A stretch of 48,885 bases of DNA. It comes from Sulfuritalea sp. (GTDB lineage: Bacteria; Pseudomonadota; Gammaproteobacteria; Burkholderiales; Rhodocyclaceae). The translations under genes and the position numbers were made by a program. A model generated the notes under the pieces. That model saw nothing but the letters and a program-made list of their open reading frames with translations. It was not told the DNA's origin and searched no databases. The stretch is taken from assembly GCA_021738105.1 (NCBI GenBank), contig JAIPCS010000005.1, forward strand, positions 1-48,885, in the 5' to 3' direction. Shown piece after piece: positions 1-7,843 of this stretch. Numbering within the stretch: the first letter of the stretch is position 1; each line of letters begins with the position of its first letter.

Positions 1-657
1 ATGCGGATGTCCGGTCGAACTCGGTGGATGAAAAGCGGCGGCGGCGATCTCGACGGCCAACGGTCGTGCGACACGCAGCATGACATTCAGCAGTTCCTGC
101 GCGACCACTTCACGCAGGAATTTCAAGGGTCCCGGCAGTCGGACCGAGCGACTCAGGGAACGGGTTTCTTCGGCATACAGCCGGAACAGTTCGTACAATA
201 GCTGCACAAATTCGTCTTGCGAAAACGTTGCTCGGAATGCGTCGCGCAGATGAGTCAGGAGTTCGCGTCTTGCCTGGATCTTTTGCGCAGCCTCGAAGAG
301 CAGTTTCATGCGCCGCGTACGAATAGGTGCAATCTCCTCGTATCGAATCACGATCTCGATTGGAAATCGATCGATACGGGCGAGAAATGCCTGGTCGATT
401 TTCTTGGTTGCTTGAAGCAACTGCGGCAGGATCTCGTTCCAGTCCGATGAAGTCTGCGATGTCAATTCACCGGCACGTTGAATCACCAGAGAGTCCTTCT
501 CGACTTCCTTTTCGACATTCAGTGCCAGCACCGGTTCCAGGTGAGGCAAGGCCAGTCGCAGGGGAAGGGCCGCGCGCAGTGCGGTGGTGGTGCGCTGGCT
601 ATAGACGTTGAGCACCCGGCCGTTGAGTCGGGCGAGGGATTTTGCCCGCAACACCAT
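1..657 (-). CDS. Unrecognised protein, C-terminus cut by window edge
   Basis: An open minus-strand frame of 219 codons runs without a stop to the window edge, so this is the N-terminal part of a longer gene. The start is the ATG at 657, seven codons after the in-frame TGA that ends the upstream methyltransferase gene; no strong ribosome site is visible. The product looks soluble and helical, rich in Arg, Leu and Glu. It has an amphipathic stretch with EIAPIRTRRM and a conserved-looking segment RLPGPLKFLREVVAQELLN. I do not recognise a family. Its position directly after the UbiE-like gene and the frd operon suggests co-transcription with them, but the function is unknown. The plus-strand reading frames here look like shadows. 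Confidence 0.6.
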   Translation of the reverse strand, partial: MVLRAKSLARLNGRVLNVYSQRTTTALRAALPLRLALPHLEPVLALNVEKEVEKDSLVIQRAGELTSQTSSDWNEILPQLLQATKKIDQAFLARIDRFPIEIVIRYEEIAPIRTRRMKLLFEAAQKIQARRELLTHLRDAFRATFSQDEFVQLLYELFRLYAEETRSLSRSVRLPGPLKFLREVVAQELLNVMLRVARPLAVEIAAAAFHPPSSTGHPH

Positions 658-678
658 GCCGACGTCTTGTCTTTGGCG

Positions 679-1440
679 TCAGGTAGCAACCGGTTTCAAG
701 GCGCGGTGGAAGCCCAGCATGCCATGGAAAACGGTGTCTACCTTGACCTCAACATAACCTTGTTCGCGCAGCAGGATCGACAGCTCTTCCGCGCTGTAGA
801 AAAGTTCCAGCGCGTCCAGGAAATATTGCTTGGCATTTGCGGCGGCGGGGCCGCTGCCGACGATCAGGCCGGTCAGTCCAAGGCAACTGCGCAAGTAGGT
901 GTAGTAGAGATTTTTCACGATTACGTTGCGCGGACGCAGCATGTCTGAGTGGTGAAAGTGCCCACCGGGTTTGAGTACCCTCAGAATCTCGCTGAACACT
1001 TCGCGCACTCGCAGATGACGCGAGGCGAATTGCAGCGTGACGATGTCGAAATGATTGTCGGGAAAGGGCAGGGTGTGCACATCACCGATAGTGCTTTTTA
1101 TCTTGAGGCCCAGGGCACTGGCACGCTGCTGGCCGACGGTCTGCATGGCGACGCTGCGATCCATGGCATGCACGTCCAGTGTCGGTTCGCGCTTGAGCAG
1201 GGCAATGCCGATGGCGTTGGTGCCGGCGCAGACGTCGAGCACTTTCTGTTTCGGCTGCAAATCGACCAGTTGCATGAAGCGCTTGAGGAAATTATCGAAC
1301 TGTCCCAGGGCCGCGATGTTGTTGGCGCGGTCGTAATAGGGGGCGACGTCGGCAAAGACGTCATTCAGGTCATCGCTCCAGACCTTGCTGAAGCGTTCTT
1401 GGCGCACAGCTTCGCGCAAGGCCAGTGGGGGTGGCGCCAT
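679..1440 (-). CDS. UbiE/MenG-like class I SAM methyltransferase
   Basis: This 253-aa protein has the layout of UbiE/COQ5/MenG quinone C-methyltransferases. The N-terminal block VFADVAPYYDRANNIAALG matches the family's F..(V/I)A..YD..N signature. Motif I is around residues 68-80, followed by LPFPDNHFDIVT and RVLKPGG, and the protein ends in a family-like GMLGFHRALKP. Motif I reads DVCAGTNAIG, so the usual GTG of the SAM loop is GTN. The gene lies 46 bp after frdD on the same strand with a good ribosome site (AAGGA) before ATG 1440, which suggests transcription with fumarate reductase. I infer methylation of a quinone used by that enzyme. It does not look like RquA, whose start and motif I are different as I recall them. 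It could instead methylate another small molecule. Confidence 0.72.
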   Translation of the reverse strand: MAPPPLALREAVRQERFSKVWSDDLNDVFADVAPYYDRANNIAALGQFDNFLKRFMQLVDLQPKQKVLDVCAGTNAIGIALLKREPTLDVHAMDRSVAMQTVGQQRASALGLKIKSTIGDVHTLPFPDNHFDIVTLQFASRHLRVREVFSEILRVLKPGGHFHHSDMLRPRNVIVKNLYYTYLRSCLGLTGLIVGSGPAAANAKQYFLDALELFYSAEELSILLREQGYVEVKVDTVFHGMLGFHRALKPVAT

Positions 1441-1486
1441 TTACTTTTTTCCTTCTATGACGAGAGTCTTTGCGGAATGATTCCGT

Positions 1487-1828
1487 TCAGATGCGCAGCA
1501 GATAGACAGCGGAAAAAAGACTGGCCACGATCGCTGCGGCATATAGAACCGTTGCGACTAGTGTATCGGCACGCGCGCCGAAATCATAGAAGGTACAGCG
1601 CAATCGGTGTGCCGAGCTCCAAAGAGACAGGGCAAGCACGCCGAAAATGATCAGCTTGCCCAGTCCGTTGGCGGCGAAGGCATGCATTTTTTCGTAACTG
1701 AGTCCCGCCGGAACATGACCCAGAGCAGCCATCAAGGTAAGCAGAACGATGACCGGGATGCAGAAGGCGATGACGGTGCCGCCTGCGGCAAAGGGAAACC
1801 AGACGACGGGTTTGTGTGATTTGGCCAT
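1487..1828 (-). CDS. frdD: Fumarate reductase membrane anchor subunit D
   Basis: This 113-aa protein has three hydrophobic segments and resembles E. coli FrdD in length and key blocks: KPVVWFPFAAGG near the start (compare EPVFWGLFGAGG), LSYEKMHAFA in the middle and LWSSAHRLRCTFYDF before the last helix. FrdD with FrdC anchors the catalytic FrdAB subunits to the inner membrane and forms the quinol site. I chose ATG 1828, which follows a GGGAG ribosome site and lies 2 bp after the frdC stop; the longer upstream frame overlaps frdC. It is the last structural gene of frdABCD, before the UbiE-like methyltransferase. Confidence 0.88.
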   Translation of the reverse strand: MAKSHKPVVWFPFAAGGTVIAFCIPVIVLLTLMAALGHVPAGLSYEKMHAFAANGLGKLIIFGVLALSLWSSAHRLRCTFYDFGARADTLVATVLYAAAIVASLFSAVYLLRI

Positions 1829-1830
1829 GG

Positions 1831-2223
1831 TCAGAATACTCCCGCAAACATGAGCACACCGACAGACAGTACCGCCCATGCGAAATAGTGCGCGCCGGAA
1901 ATGACGTTGCCCGGAACAAAGTCCTCGCCAATCTGCAGCGGCATGGCTTTTTGCGTGGCATTGAACCAGGTGGCGGCATGATAAACCGCCGCCACCAGGG
2001 CCAGAAACTGAAATCCGATGGAAGCGGGGCTCTTCAGTGCCAGCAGGAAGTTTTCGTAGGCGGCGGGGCCGCTGGCGAGCGCTTTTAGCCCGACCACCAG
2101 CAACACGCAGTAGGCGCCAACAAAAATGCAGGTGATTTCGCGTGACATGTAACGCATGTAGCGTGGGTGTCTGAAAAACCAGGTGGTCGGTGGCACTTCA
2201 CGGATCAAGGGTCGGCGGCTCAT
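1831..2223 (-). CDS. frdC: Fumarate reductase membrane anchor subunit C
   Basis: This 130-aa integral membrane protein has three predicted helices. It resembles E. coli FrdC, which is 131 aa. Shared features are the N-terminal PTTWFFRHPRYMRYMSRE (compare STWWKKLPFYRFYMLRE), the central LKALASGPAAYENFL, and AAVYHAATWFN before the third helix. FrdC carries part of the quinol-binding site. The start ATG 2223 overlaps the frdB stop in ATGA, which indicates translational coupling. The similarity to FrdC/FrdD rather than SdhC/SdhD, together with gene order A-B-C-D, is why I call the complex a quinol:fumarate reductase rather than a succinate dehydrogenase. Confidence 0.88.
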   Translation of the reverse strand: MSRRPLIREVPPTTWFFRHPRYMRYMSREITCIFVGAYCVLLVVGLKALASGPAAYENFLLALKSPASIGFQFLALVAAVYHAATWFNATQKAMPLQIGEDFVPGNVISGAHYFAWAVLSVGVLMFAGVF

Positions 2224-2963
2224 GATTTCCCTCCCGGTATCAGGTGTTCGACAATCCAGTCGATCGAACTGGTGATCTTCATCTGCTGTAGCGCGCTGGC
2301 CGGGTCGACATGGGCCGGACAGACTTCGGAACAGGCTCCGACAAAAGTGCACTCCCAGACGCCTTCATGGGTGGCAACAACTTCCTGTCGCTCCATGCGG
2401 CCACCATCGCGCGAATCCTGGTTATATCTGTGCGCCAGCGTCAATGCGGCCGGTCCGATGAAGCTAGGAGTCAAACCGTATTCCGGGCAGGCGGCGTAGC
2501 ACAGCATGCAGTTGATACACATGGAATACTGACGAAACTTCATCAATTGCGCCGGCGTTTGCTTGTACTCACCTTCGCTGATGGGTTTTTCTTCTTTGGG
2601 AATGATGTATGGCTTGACGCGCTTCAACTTTTCCATGAAGTCGTCCGGTGCCGTGACCAGGTCCCGTTCAACCGGGAAATGTGTCAAGGGTTCGACCCGG
2701 ATAACACCTTCGTAGCTGCGCAGGAAGGCGTGACAGGACAGTTTCGGTTCGCCGTTGATCATCATGCCGCAACTGCCGCAGACAGCCATGTGGCAAGACC
2801 AGCGGTAGTTGAGGGTTGGGTCGATATCCGCTTTGATCTTGTTCAGGGCATCGAGAACCACCCATTCTTCCTGGCACATGACTTCGTAGTGCTGGAAGTG
2901 CGCTTCGGTATCCGTATCCGGGTTATAGCGCATCACTTCGAGTTGGACCAGGCGCTCTTTCAT
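2220..2963 (-). CDS. frdB: Fumarate reductase iron-sulfur subunit
   Basis: This 247-aa protein is the electron-transfer subunit between the quinol site and the flavin. An N-terminal plant-ferredoxin domain carries the [2Fe-2S] ligands (SCHMAVCGSCG plus a later Cys in PKLSC). The C-terminal domain holds CINCMLCYAACPEYG and CTFVGACSEVCPAHVDP, the ligands for the [4Fe-4S] and [3Fe-4S] clusters. Length and cluster order are normal for FrdB/SdhB. The start at ATG 2963 overlaps the frdA stop (ATGA), and the stop overlaps the frdC start, so the four frd genes are tightly coupled. Confidence 0.95.
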   Translation of the reverse strand: MKERLVQLEVMRYNPDTDTEAHFQHYEVMCQEEWVVLDALNKIKADIDPTLNYRWSCHMAVCGSCGMMINGEPKLSCHAFLRSYEGVIRVEPLTHFPVERDLVTAPDDFMEKLKRVKPYIIPKEEKPISEGEYKQTPAQLMKFRQYSMCINCMLCYAACPEYGLTPSFIGPAALTLAHRYNQDSRDGGRMERQEVVATHEGVWECTFVGACSEVCPAHVDPASALQQMKITSSIDWIVEHLIPGGKS

Positions 2964-4717
2964 TTGTGGTCTCCCGAGTAATCGCGAATGCCAGGTGGAG
3001 ATTTGGTAATGACCACATCAAGGTAATCGACGCGTGGAGAATCCATTCCCTGGTAGTGAACCATGGTGTGACACAAGTAGTTCTTGTCATCGCGTTCGAC
3101 ATAGTCGAGACGCTGGTGAGCGCCTCGAGATTCCTTGCGCGCCAACGCGCCGACCGTCACCGCTTCGGCGCAATCGAGCATGGAGCCCAGTTCGAGCGCC
3201 TGGAACAGATCGGTGTTGAAGACATTGGTCTTGTCAGTGAGGATCACGCTACGATAGCGTTCGCGCAACTCGTGAATCTTGCTCACGCCCTCCTGCAGAC
3301 CTTCTTCGGTGCGGTAAATGCCGACATTTTTTTCCATGGTGTCCATCATTTCCTTGCGCAGGCCGGACATGGATTCAGTGCCGTCGTTGCGCGAGAAAAG
3401 CTCGCGGATGCGCGACTGGGTTTCCTCGGCGCGGGCATTCAGTGCCGCAGTATCGGCAGCCGGCAGCCCCTGGATATGCTCGATGGCAGAGAGTGCGGCG
3501 CGTCGGCCGAAGACCAGGAGTTCGACCAGTGAATTCGATCCAAGCCGGTTGGCGCCGTTCAGGCTCACGCAGGCACATTCGCCAGCAGCGAACAGGCCGG
3601 GCAGGGGAGTTGCGGCGGCGGTATTGGTGGATATGCCGCCCATCATGTAGTGCACCACCGGGCGGATCGGCACGGCTTCCTTGACGATGTCGACGCCGAG
3701 GTAGCTCTCGGCCAACTCGCGCACCAGGGGCAGGCGCTCGTTGATTTTCTTTTCGCCGAGGTGTCGCATGTCGAGCAGAACGCATTCACCCCATTGCGTA
3801 GTCACCGTGTTGCCTTTTTGCAGTTCGTGCCAGTAGGCCTGGCTGACGCGGTCGCGCGGGCCGAGTTCCATGGTCTTGAGTTGCGGTTGACCCACCGGGG
3901 TTTCCGGGCCCATACCGTAGTCCTGCAGGTAGCGGCGGCCGTTCTTGTTGACCAAGATGCCGCCTTCGCCGCGGCAGGCTTCGGTCAGCAGGCTCCCCGT
4001 GTTGGGCAGGCCGGTCGGGTGGTACTGGACAAATTCCATGTCCTTCAGCGGTGCGCCAGCACGGTAGGCCATGGCCATGCCGTCGCCAGTCTTGATCGCC
4101 CCGTTGGTGGAGAATGGGAACATGCGGCCGGCGCCGCCACCAGCGATGATGACCGCCTTGGCATGAAATTGGCGCAACTGGCCGCTACGCATCTCCATGG
4201 CGGTCACGCCTTGGCAGCGGCCGTCATCGACCAGCAGGTCAAGTGCGTAATATTCGTCAAAGCGGGTGATTGAGGGAAACTGCAGCGAGGTCTGAAACAG
4301 GGTATGCAGGATATGAAAGCCCGACTTGTCGGCGGCGAACCAGGTGCGTTTCTTCTTCATGCCACCAAAGGGCCGCACTGCCACTGAGCCATCAGCTTCG
4401 CGGTTCCAGGGACATCCCCAGTGTTCGAGCTGCAACAACTCCTTGGGCGCCTCGTGAATAAAGTATTCAACGCAATCCTGATCGGAGAGCCAGTCACCAC
4501 CTCCGACGGTATCGTCAAAGTGCATGTCGAAGCTGTCGTCCGGCTTGATCACACCGGCGGCACCCCCTTCTGCGGCACAGGTGTGGCTGCGCATCGGGTA
4601 AACCTTGGAAATCAAGGCAATGCGCAACTGGGGCGAAGTTTCTGCCAGTGCAATCGCGGCGCGCAAACCTGCGCCACCTGCGCCTACGATTGCTACATCG
4701 ATTGATATGGTTTCCAT
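2960..4717 (-). CDS. frdA: Fumarate reductase flavoprotein subunit
   Basis: This 585-aa catalytic subunit reduces fumarate to succinate in the cytoplasm. It has an N-terminal Rossmann FAD motif (VAIVGAGGAGLRAA, residues 8-21). RSHTCAAEGG contains His45, the covalent FAD attachment residue. VQYHPTGL and NGANRLGSNSLVELLVFGRRA are further dicarboxylate and FAD-site motifs. The C-terminal helical domain is complete. The start ATG 4717 has a GGAG ribosome site (ctggagtgaa). It is the first gene of frdABCD and has an FNR-type operator upstream, which suggests anaerobic induction. SdhA and FrdA are hard to separate by sequence; the assignment rests on the FrdC/FrdD anchors and gene order. Confidence 0.93.
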   Translation of the reverse strand: METISIDVAIVGAGGAGLRAAIALAETSPQLRIALISKVYPMRSHTCAAEGGAAGVIKPDDSFDMHFDDTVGGGDWLSDQDCVEYFIHEAPKELLQLEHWGCPWNREADGSVAVRPFGGMKKKRTWFAADKSGFHILHTLFQTSLQFPSITRFDEYYALDLLVDDGRCQGVTAMEMRSGQLRQFHAKAVIIAGGGAGRMFPFSTNGAIKTGDGMAMAYRAGAPLKDMEFVQYHPTGLPNTGSLLTEACRGEGGILVNKNGRRYLQDYGMGPETPVGQPQLKTMELGPRDRVSQAYWHELQKGNTVTTQWGECVLLDMRHLGEKKINERLPLVRELAESYLGVDIVKEAVPIRPVVHYMMGGISTNTAAATPLPGLFAAGECACVSLNGANRLGSNSLVELLVFGRRAALSAIEHIQGLPAADTAALNARAEETQSRIRELFSRNDGTESMSGLRKEMMDTMEKNVGIYRTEEGLQEGVSKIHELRERYRSVILTDKTNVFNTDLFQALELGSMLDCAEAVTVGALARKESRGAHQRLDYVERDDKNYLCHTMVHYQGMDSPRVDYLDVVITKSPPGIRDYSGDHK

Positions 4718-4755
4718 TTCACTCCAGTTTTATAGGTACTTGGATCAGGGTGCTT

Positions 4756-4796
4756 AGTATCAGCGTATTGCACGCATGGCTATTGACGTATGTCAA
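4756..4796 (-). promoter_or_regulatory. FNR/Anr-type box and promoter of frdABCD
   Basis: A perfect palindrome TTGAC-GTAT-GTCAA at 4783-4796 matches the FNR/CRP-family layout TTGAT-N4-ATCAA except for the inner C/G pair. On the minus strand a -10-like GATACT lies at 4761-4756. That would start RNA near 4749, so the palindrome is centred about 40-41 bp upstream, the classical activating position for FNR. Anaerobic activation of frd is inferred from this geometry. Confidence 0.6.
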
Positions 4797-4898
4797 ATGG
4801 CAGGATGGAACAAAAGACGGGTGATGACAAGGAGTTGGCCTCAAGTGCATCTTGATTCCAAGGCTGACTTCAGTCTGGCATTTGATTGCCGCTACCGC

Positions 4899-4904
4899 TA
4901 TAAT
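4899..4904 (+). promoter_or_regulatory. -10 box of the tpiA-secG promoter
   Basis: A perfect TATAAT lies 35 bp before the tpiA ATG. The hexamer 17 bp upstream (TGGCAT, 4876-4881) is a poor -35. The RNA would start near 4911, leaving a leader of about 28 nt without a clear Shine-Dalgarno sequence. Confidence 0.5.
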
Positions 4905-4938
4905 GCCGGGCTTCATGTAGCCGCCTCTGTGTGACCCG

Positions 4939-5694
4939 ATGAGTGCTTCGATACGTAGAAAACTGGTTGCTGGTAACTGGAAACTGCACGGCAGTCTTGC
5001 CGCCAATGCAGGACTGTTGCAGGCTGTGCGTGATGGCGCCAAAGGCCCGGCCGAAGTTGCTGTTTGTGTGCCTTACCCATATCTCGCGCAAGCGCGCGAC
5101 GTACTTGGGGGCAGTTCTGTGGCTTGGGGAGCGCAGGATGTTTCCGAGCATGCTCAGGGTGCCTGGACCGGGGAAGTGAGCGGTGCGATGCTGGCGGATT
5201 TTGCCTGTCGTTACGTTCTGGTAGGTCATTCCGAGCGTCGATCTTTTTTTGGTGATACCGATACTGTCGTCGCTGCAAAGTTTGTGGCCGCGCAGTTGGC
5301 AGGGCTGACACCTGTATTGTGCGTCGGTGAAACACTTGAGGAGCGCGAGGCCGGAGTTACTGGTGAAGTGGTTACGCGCCAGATTGAGGCGGTACTCGCC
5401 AAAAGCGGAGTGGATGCGTTTACCAGTGCTGTTGTGGCTTATGAGCCGGTATGGGCGATCGGTACCGGGCGCACCGCATCCCCGCAACAGGCACAGGAAG
5501 TTCATGCCTTGATTCGCGCCCGCTTCGCGCGTGACAGCAATGATGTAGCAGCGGGATTACGTCTTTTGTATGGCGGTAGCGTCAAGGCCAACAACGCTGT
5601 CGAACTTTTCGGCCAGTCTGATATCGATGGCGGGCTTATTGGTGGTGCTTCGCTGGTGGCCGAGGACTTCCTCGCCATTTGCGCAGCTGCCTGA
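4939..5694 (+). CDS. tpiA: Triosephosphate isomerase
   Basis: This 251-aa TIM-barrel enzyme interconverts dihydroxyacetone phosphate and glyceraldehyde-3-phosphate in glycolysis and gluconeogenesis. The catalytic residues are all present: Lys15 in AGNWK, His97 in VLVGHSERR and Glu169 in AYEPVWAIGTG, followed by the mobile loop. The phosphate-binding YGGSV and GGLIGGASL close the barrel. Length is normal. The ATG at 4939 lacks an obvious ribosome site, but the alignment of the N terminus supports it. It is followed 21 bp later by secG, the usual betaproteobacterial order before tRNA-Leu and nuo. Confidence 0.96.
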   Translation: MSASIRRKLVAGNWKLHGSLAANAGLLQAVRDGAKGPAEVAVCVPYPYLAQARDVLGGSSVAWGAQDVSEHAQGAWTGEVSGAMLADFACRYVLVGHSERRSFFGDTDTVVAAKFVAAQLAGLTPVLCVGETLEEREAGVTGEVVTRQIEAVLAKSGVDAFTSAVVAYEPVWAIGTGRTASPQQAQEVHALIRARFARDSNDVAAGLRLLYGGSVKANNAVELFGQSDIDGGLIGGASLVAEDFLAICAAA

Positions 5695-5715
5695 ACAATA
5701 TTTCAAGAGGATTAC

Positions 5716-6066
5716 ATGGATTTACTTCATACCGTGATCTTGACCGTACATGTCATTGCCTCGCTTTCCATTATCGGTGTCGTGCTGTTGCAACACGGCA
5801 AGGGCGCGGACATGGGTGCGGCATTTGGTAGTGGCGCGTCAGGTAGTCTGTTTGGTGCCACGGGCTCGTCGAATTTTCTTTCGCACGTCACCGCAGTTCT
5901 CGCGGTCGTGTTTTTTCTGACCAGTCTCAGTCTCTCCTATATTGCGACTTCGGCACCACGGACATCCGGCAGCGTGATGGATTCAGTTCCTGCGCAGGCA
6001 GTTCCTGCAGGCCCGGCGCAAGCGCCGGAAGCGCCTGATTCGAAGGCCAGGGACATTCCAAAATAA
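5716..6066 (+). CDS. secG: Preprotein translocase subunit SecG
   Basis: This 116-aa inner-membrane protein belongs to the SecYEG translocon. Two hydrophobic segments flank the conserved cytoplasmic loop with LLQHGKGADMGAAFG and the glycine/serine-rich block SGSLFGATGSSNFLSH, both diagnostic for SecG. The C terminus is a Pro/Ala-rich tail as in many proteobacterial SecG proteins. The ribosome site is AAGAGG before ATG 5716. It is probably co-transcribed with tpiA. Confidence 0.94.
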   Translation: MDLLHTVILTVHVIASLSIIGVVLLQHGKGADMGAAFGSGASGSLFGATGSSNFLSHVTAVLAVVFFLTSLSLSYIATSAPRTSGSVMDSVPAQAVPAGPAQAPEAPDSKARDIPK

Positions 6067-6132
6067 ATGGTAGGAGTATTCCGACTGATAGATTTTTTTG
6101 CTGCAACGCACTAATCAGTCAATGGCTTGATA

Positions 6133-6138
6133 TATAAT
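6133..6138 (+). promoter_or_regulatory. -10 box of the tRNA-Leu promoter
   Basis: A TATAAT lies about 27 bp before the mature tRNA start. It is followed by a GC-rich discriminator (GCGCCGCTCG), typical of stable-RNA promoters under growth-rate or stringent control. No good -35 is seen, and a T-run at 6093-6099 just upstream may end secG transcription. Confidence 0.5.
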
Positions 6139-6164
6139 TTGCGCCGCTCGTGCAATAGCGCAAA

Positions 6165-6249
6165 GCCGACGTGGTGAAATTGGTAGACACGCTATCTTGA
6201 GGGGGTAGTGGCGAAAGCTGTGTGAGTTCGAGTCTCACCGTCGGCACCA
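6165..6249 (+). tRNA. tRNA-Leu (anticodon GAG)
   Basis: An 85-nt class II tRNA begins GCCGACG and ends CGTCGGC-ACCA, giving a paired 7-bp acceptor stem and an encoded CCA end. The D arm contains GGTGAAATTGGTAGAC. The anticodon arm CTATC-TTGAGGG-GGTAG presents GAG, which reads CUC/CUU leucine codons. A long variable arm precedes the T arm with GTTCGAGTC. It closely resembles E. coli tRNA-Leu(GAG) and stands between secG and nuoA, a conserved betaproteobacterial position. Confidence 0.95.
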
Positions 6250-6348
6250 GAAATTAGGTGATGGAAAATGTTGCAAAAAGTAGTTGAGTGCTGGTTGTTT
6301 TGTGTAGCGACCGGCCGACAATAACGAGCGGAGTGGCTTACCACCGAA

Positions 6349-6723
6349 ATGTTGGATAATTATTTTCCCATCCTGGTCTTCGTATTGGTGGGTCTCGTAT
6401 TCGGATGTGTCCCCATCCTTCTCGGTTGGTTGATCGCACCCAATCGTCCGGACAGCGAAAAACTCTCAGCCTTCGAATGCGGGTTTGCCCCCTTCGAAGA
6501 TGCGCGCATGAAGTTCGATGTGCGCTACTACCTGATCGCAATCCTCTTCATTCTGTTTGACCTTGAAATCGCCTTTCTCCTGCCGTGGGCGACGATTTTC
6601 AAAGAAATCGTCAATACCGAGGCGATGAGAATGTTCGGCTTTGTCGAAATGTTTGTTTTTATCGGCATCCTCGTCGTTGGCTACGTGTATGCGTGGGCCA
6701 AAGGGGCGCTGGATTGGGAATGA
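6349..6723 (+). CDS. nuoA: NADH-quinone oxidoreductase subunit A
   Basis: This 124-aa subunit has three transmembrane helices and is part of the complex I membrane arm at the quinone-channel end. Diagnostic features are the loop [29 protein letters not shown] and the [12 protein letters not shown] helix with its conserved acidic residues. The ATG at 6349 is about 100 bp after the tRNA and has only a distant GGAG. It is the first of fourteen nuo genes in the standard A-N order, which together form a proton-pumping NADH dehydrogenase. Confidence 0.95.
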   Translation: MLDNYFPILVFVLVGLVFGCVPILLGWLIAPNRPDSEKLSAFECGFAPFEDARMKFDVRYYLIAILFILFDLEIAFLLPWATIFKEIVNTEAMRMFGFVEMFVFIGILVVGYVYAWAKGALDWE

Positions 6724-6745
6724 ACATGCGCAAGGAAACCGACAT

Positions 6746-7222
6746 ATGAGTATCGAGGGCGTTCTGCAGGAAGGCTTCGTCACTACGTCGCTGGACAAGA
6801 TCATCAACTGGACGCGCACCGGCTCGATGTGGCCGATGACTTTCGGTCTGGCCTGCTGCGCCATCGAGATGATTCATGCAGGTTGTTCGCGCTACGACCT
6901 TGATCGATTCGGCATTGTTTTTCGCCCGAGTCCGCGCCAGTCCGACGTGATGATTGTCGCCGGCACCCTGACGAACAAGATGGCTCCGGCTCTGCGTAAA
7001 GTGTATGACCAGATGGCAGAGCCGCGCTGGGTTCTTTCAATGGGGTCGTGCGCCAATGGCGGCGGCTACTACCACTATTCCTATTCGGTAGTCCGTGGTG
7101 TCGATCGAATCGTACCGGTCGATGTGTATGTGCCGGGTTGCCCGCCAACGGCCGAAGCGCTGCTGTATGGCCTGATTCAGTTACAGAGCAAAATCAGGCG
7201 CACTACCACCATTGCCCGCTGA
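6746..7222 (+). CDS. nuoB: NADH-quinone oxidoreductase subunit B
   Basis: This 158-aa subunit binds cluster N2, the last [4Fe-4S] centre before ubiquinone. Its ligands are the tandem Cys37-Cys38 in GLACCAIEM, Cys102 in [10 protein letters not shown] and Cys132 in YVPGCPPT. The start chosen is ATG 6746, after AAGGAAAC, giving [11 protein letters not shown] as in other betaproteobacterial NuoB proteins; the longer frame overlapping nuoA is spurious. Confidence 0.96.
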   Translation: MSIEGVLQEGFVTTSLDKIINWTRTGSMWPMTFGLACCAIEMIHAGCSRYDLDRFGIVFRPSPRQSDVMIVAGTLTNKMAPALRKVYDQMAEPRWVLSMGSCANGGGYYHYSYSVVRGVDRIVPVDVYVPGCPPTAEALLYGLIQLQSKIRRTTTIAR

Positions 7223-7240
7223 TCTGATGAGAACTATCCA

Positions 7241-7843
7241 ATGAGCGCGAAACTGGAACGACTCTGCAAGCAGCTGAAGGAAAGCTTCGGGGATCGCATC
7301 ATGGAGCCGGTGTTGGTTTTGGGTGAGGTCACGGTAGCGATACCTGCCGAGAATTATCTGGAAGCAATGCGTCAGTTGCGTGATGACCCGGTGTTCTGTT
7401 TCGAGCAGTTGATGGATCTCAGCGGTATCGACTATTCCGAATTTACTGGTTACCAGGGCAAGCGTTTTGCGGCCGTCAGTCAATTGCTGTCACTTACTCA
7501 CAATTGGCGTTTGCGCGTCAAGGTTTTCGCAGCGGATGACACATTCCCCGTGGTGGCGTCAGTCATGGATATCTGGAACAGCGCAAACTGGTACGAGCGT
7601 GAAGCATTTGACCTGTTCGGTATCCACTTCGAAGGTCATGTCGATTTGCGCCGCATTCTCACCGACTACGGTTTTGTTGGTCATCCGTTTCGCAAGGACT
7701 TCCCGATTTCGGGATATGTCGAGATGCGTTATGACCCCGAGCAGCAGCGCGTGATCTATCAGCCGGTCACCATAGAGCCGCGTGAAGTTACACCACGCAT
7801 CGTGCGTGAAGAGCAATATGCAAAGGGCGATGGTCGTGGCTGA
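7241..7843 (+). CDS. nuoC: NADH-quinone oxidoreductase subunit C
   Basis: This 200-aa protein is the 30-kDa subunit of the hydrophilic arm and helps bind NuoD at the quinone site. It contains the family block [37 protein letters not shown]. Here nuoC and nuoD are separate genes, unlike the fused nuoCD of E. coli. Its last codons overlap the start of nuoD by 8 bp, which suggests coupled translation. Confidence 0.95.
   Translation: MSAKLERLCKQLKESFGDRIMEPVLVLGEVTVAIPAENYLEAMRQLRDDPVFCFEQLMDLSGIDYSEFTGYQGKRFAAVSQLLSLTHNWRLRVKVFAADDTFPVVASVMDIWNSANWYEREAFDLFGIHFEGHVDLRRILTDYGFVGHPFRKDFPISGYVEMRYDPEQQRVIYQPVTIEPREVTPRIVREEQYAKGDGRG

Noticed and set aside
1..657. Plus-strand ORFs at the left edge (for example 217-450 and 478-948)
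   Set aside because: They are antisense to a continuous minus-strand frame and to the methyltransferase, and show no protein-like features.
679..1440. RquA (rhodoquinone synthesis) assignment for the methyltransferase
   Set aside because: Its N terminus and motif I are UbiE-like, and the RquA start and SAM-loop pattern I know are absent.
4877..4891. Sigma-54-like TGGCA...TTGC sequence upstream of tpiA
   Set aside because: The GG and GC elements are one base too close for a -24/-12 promoter, and a perfect TATAAT lies just downstream.
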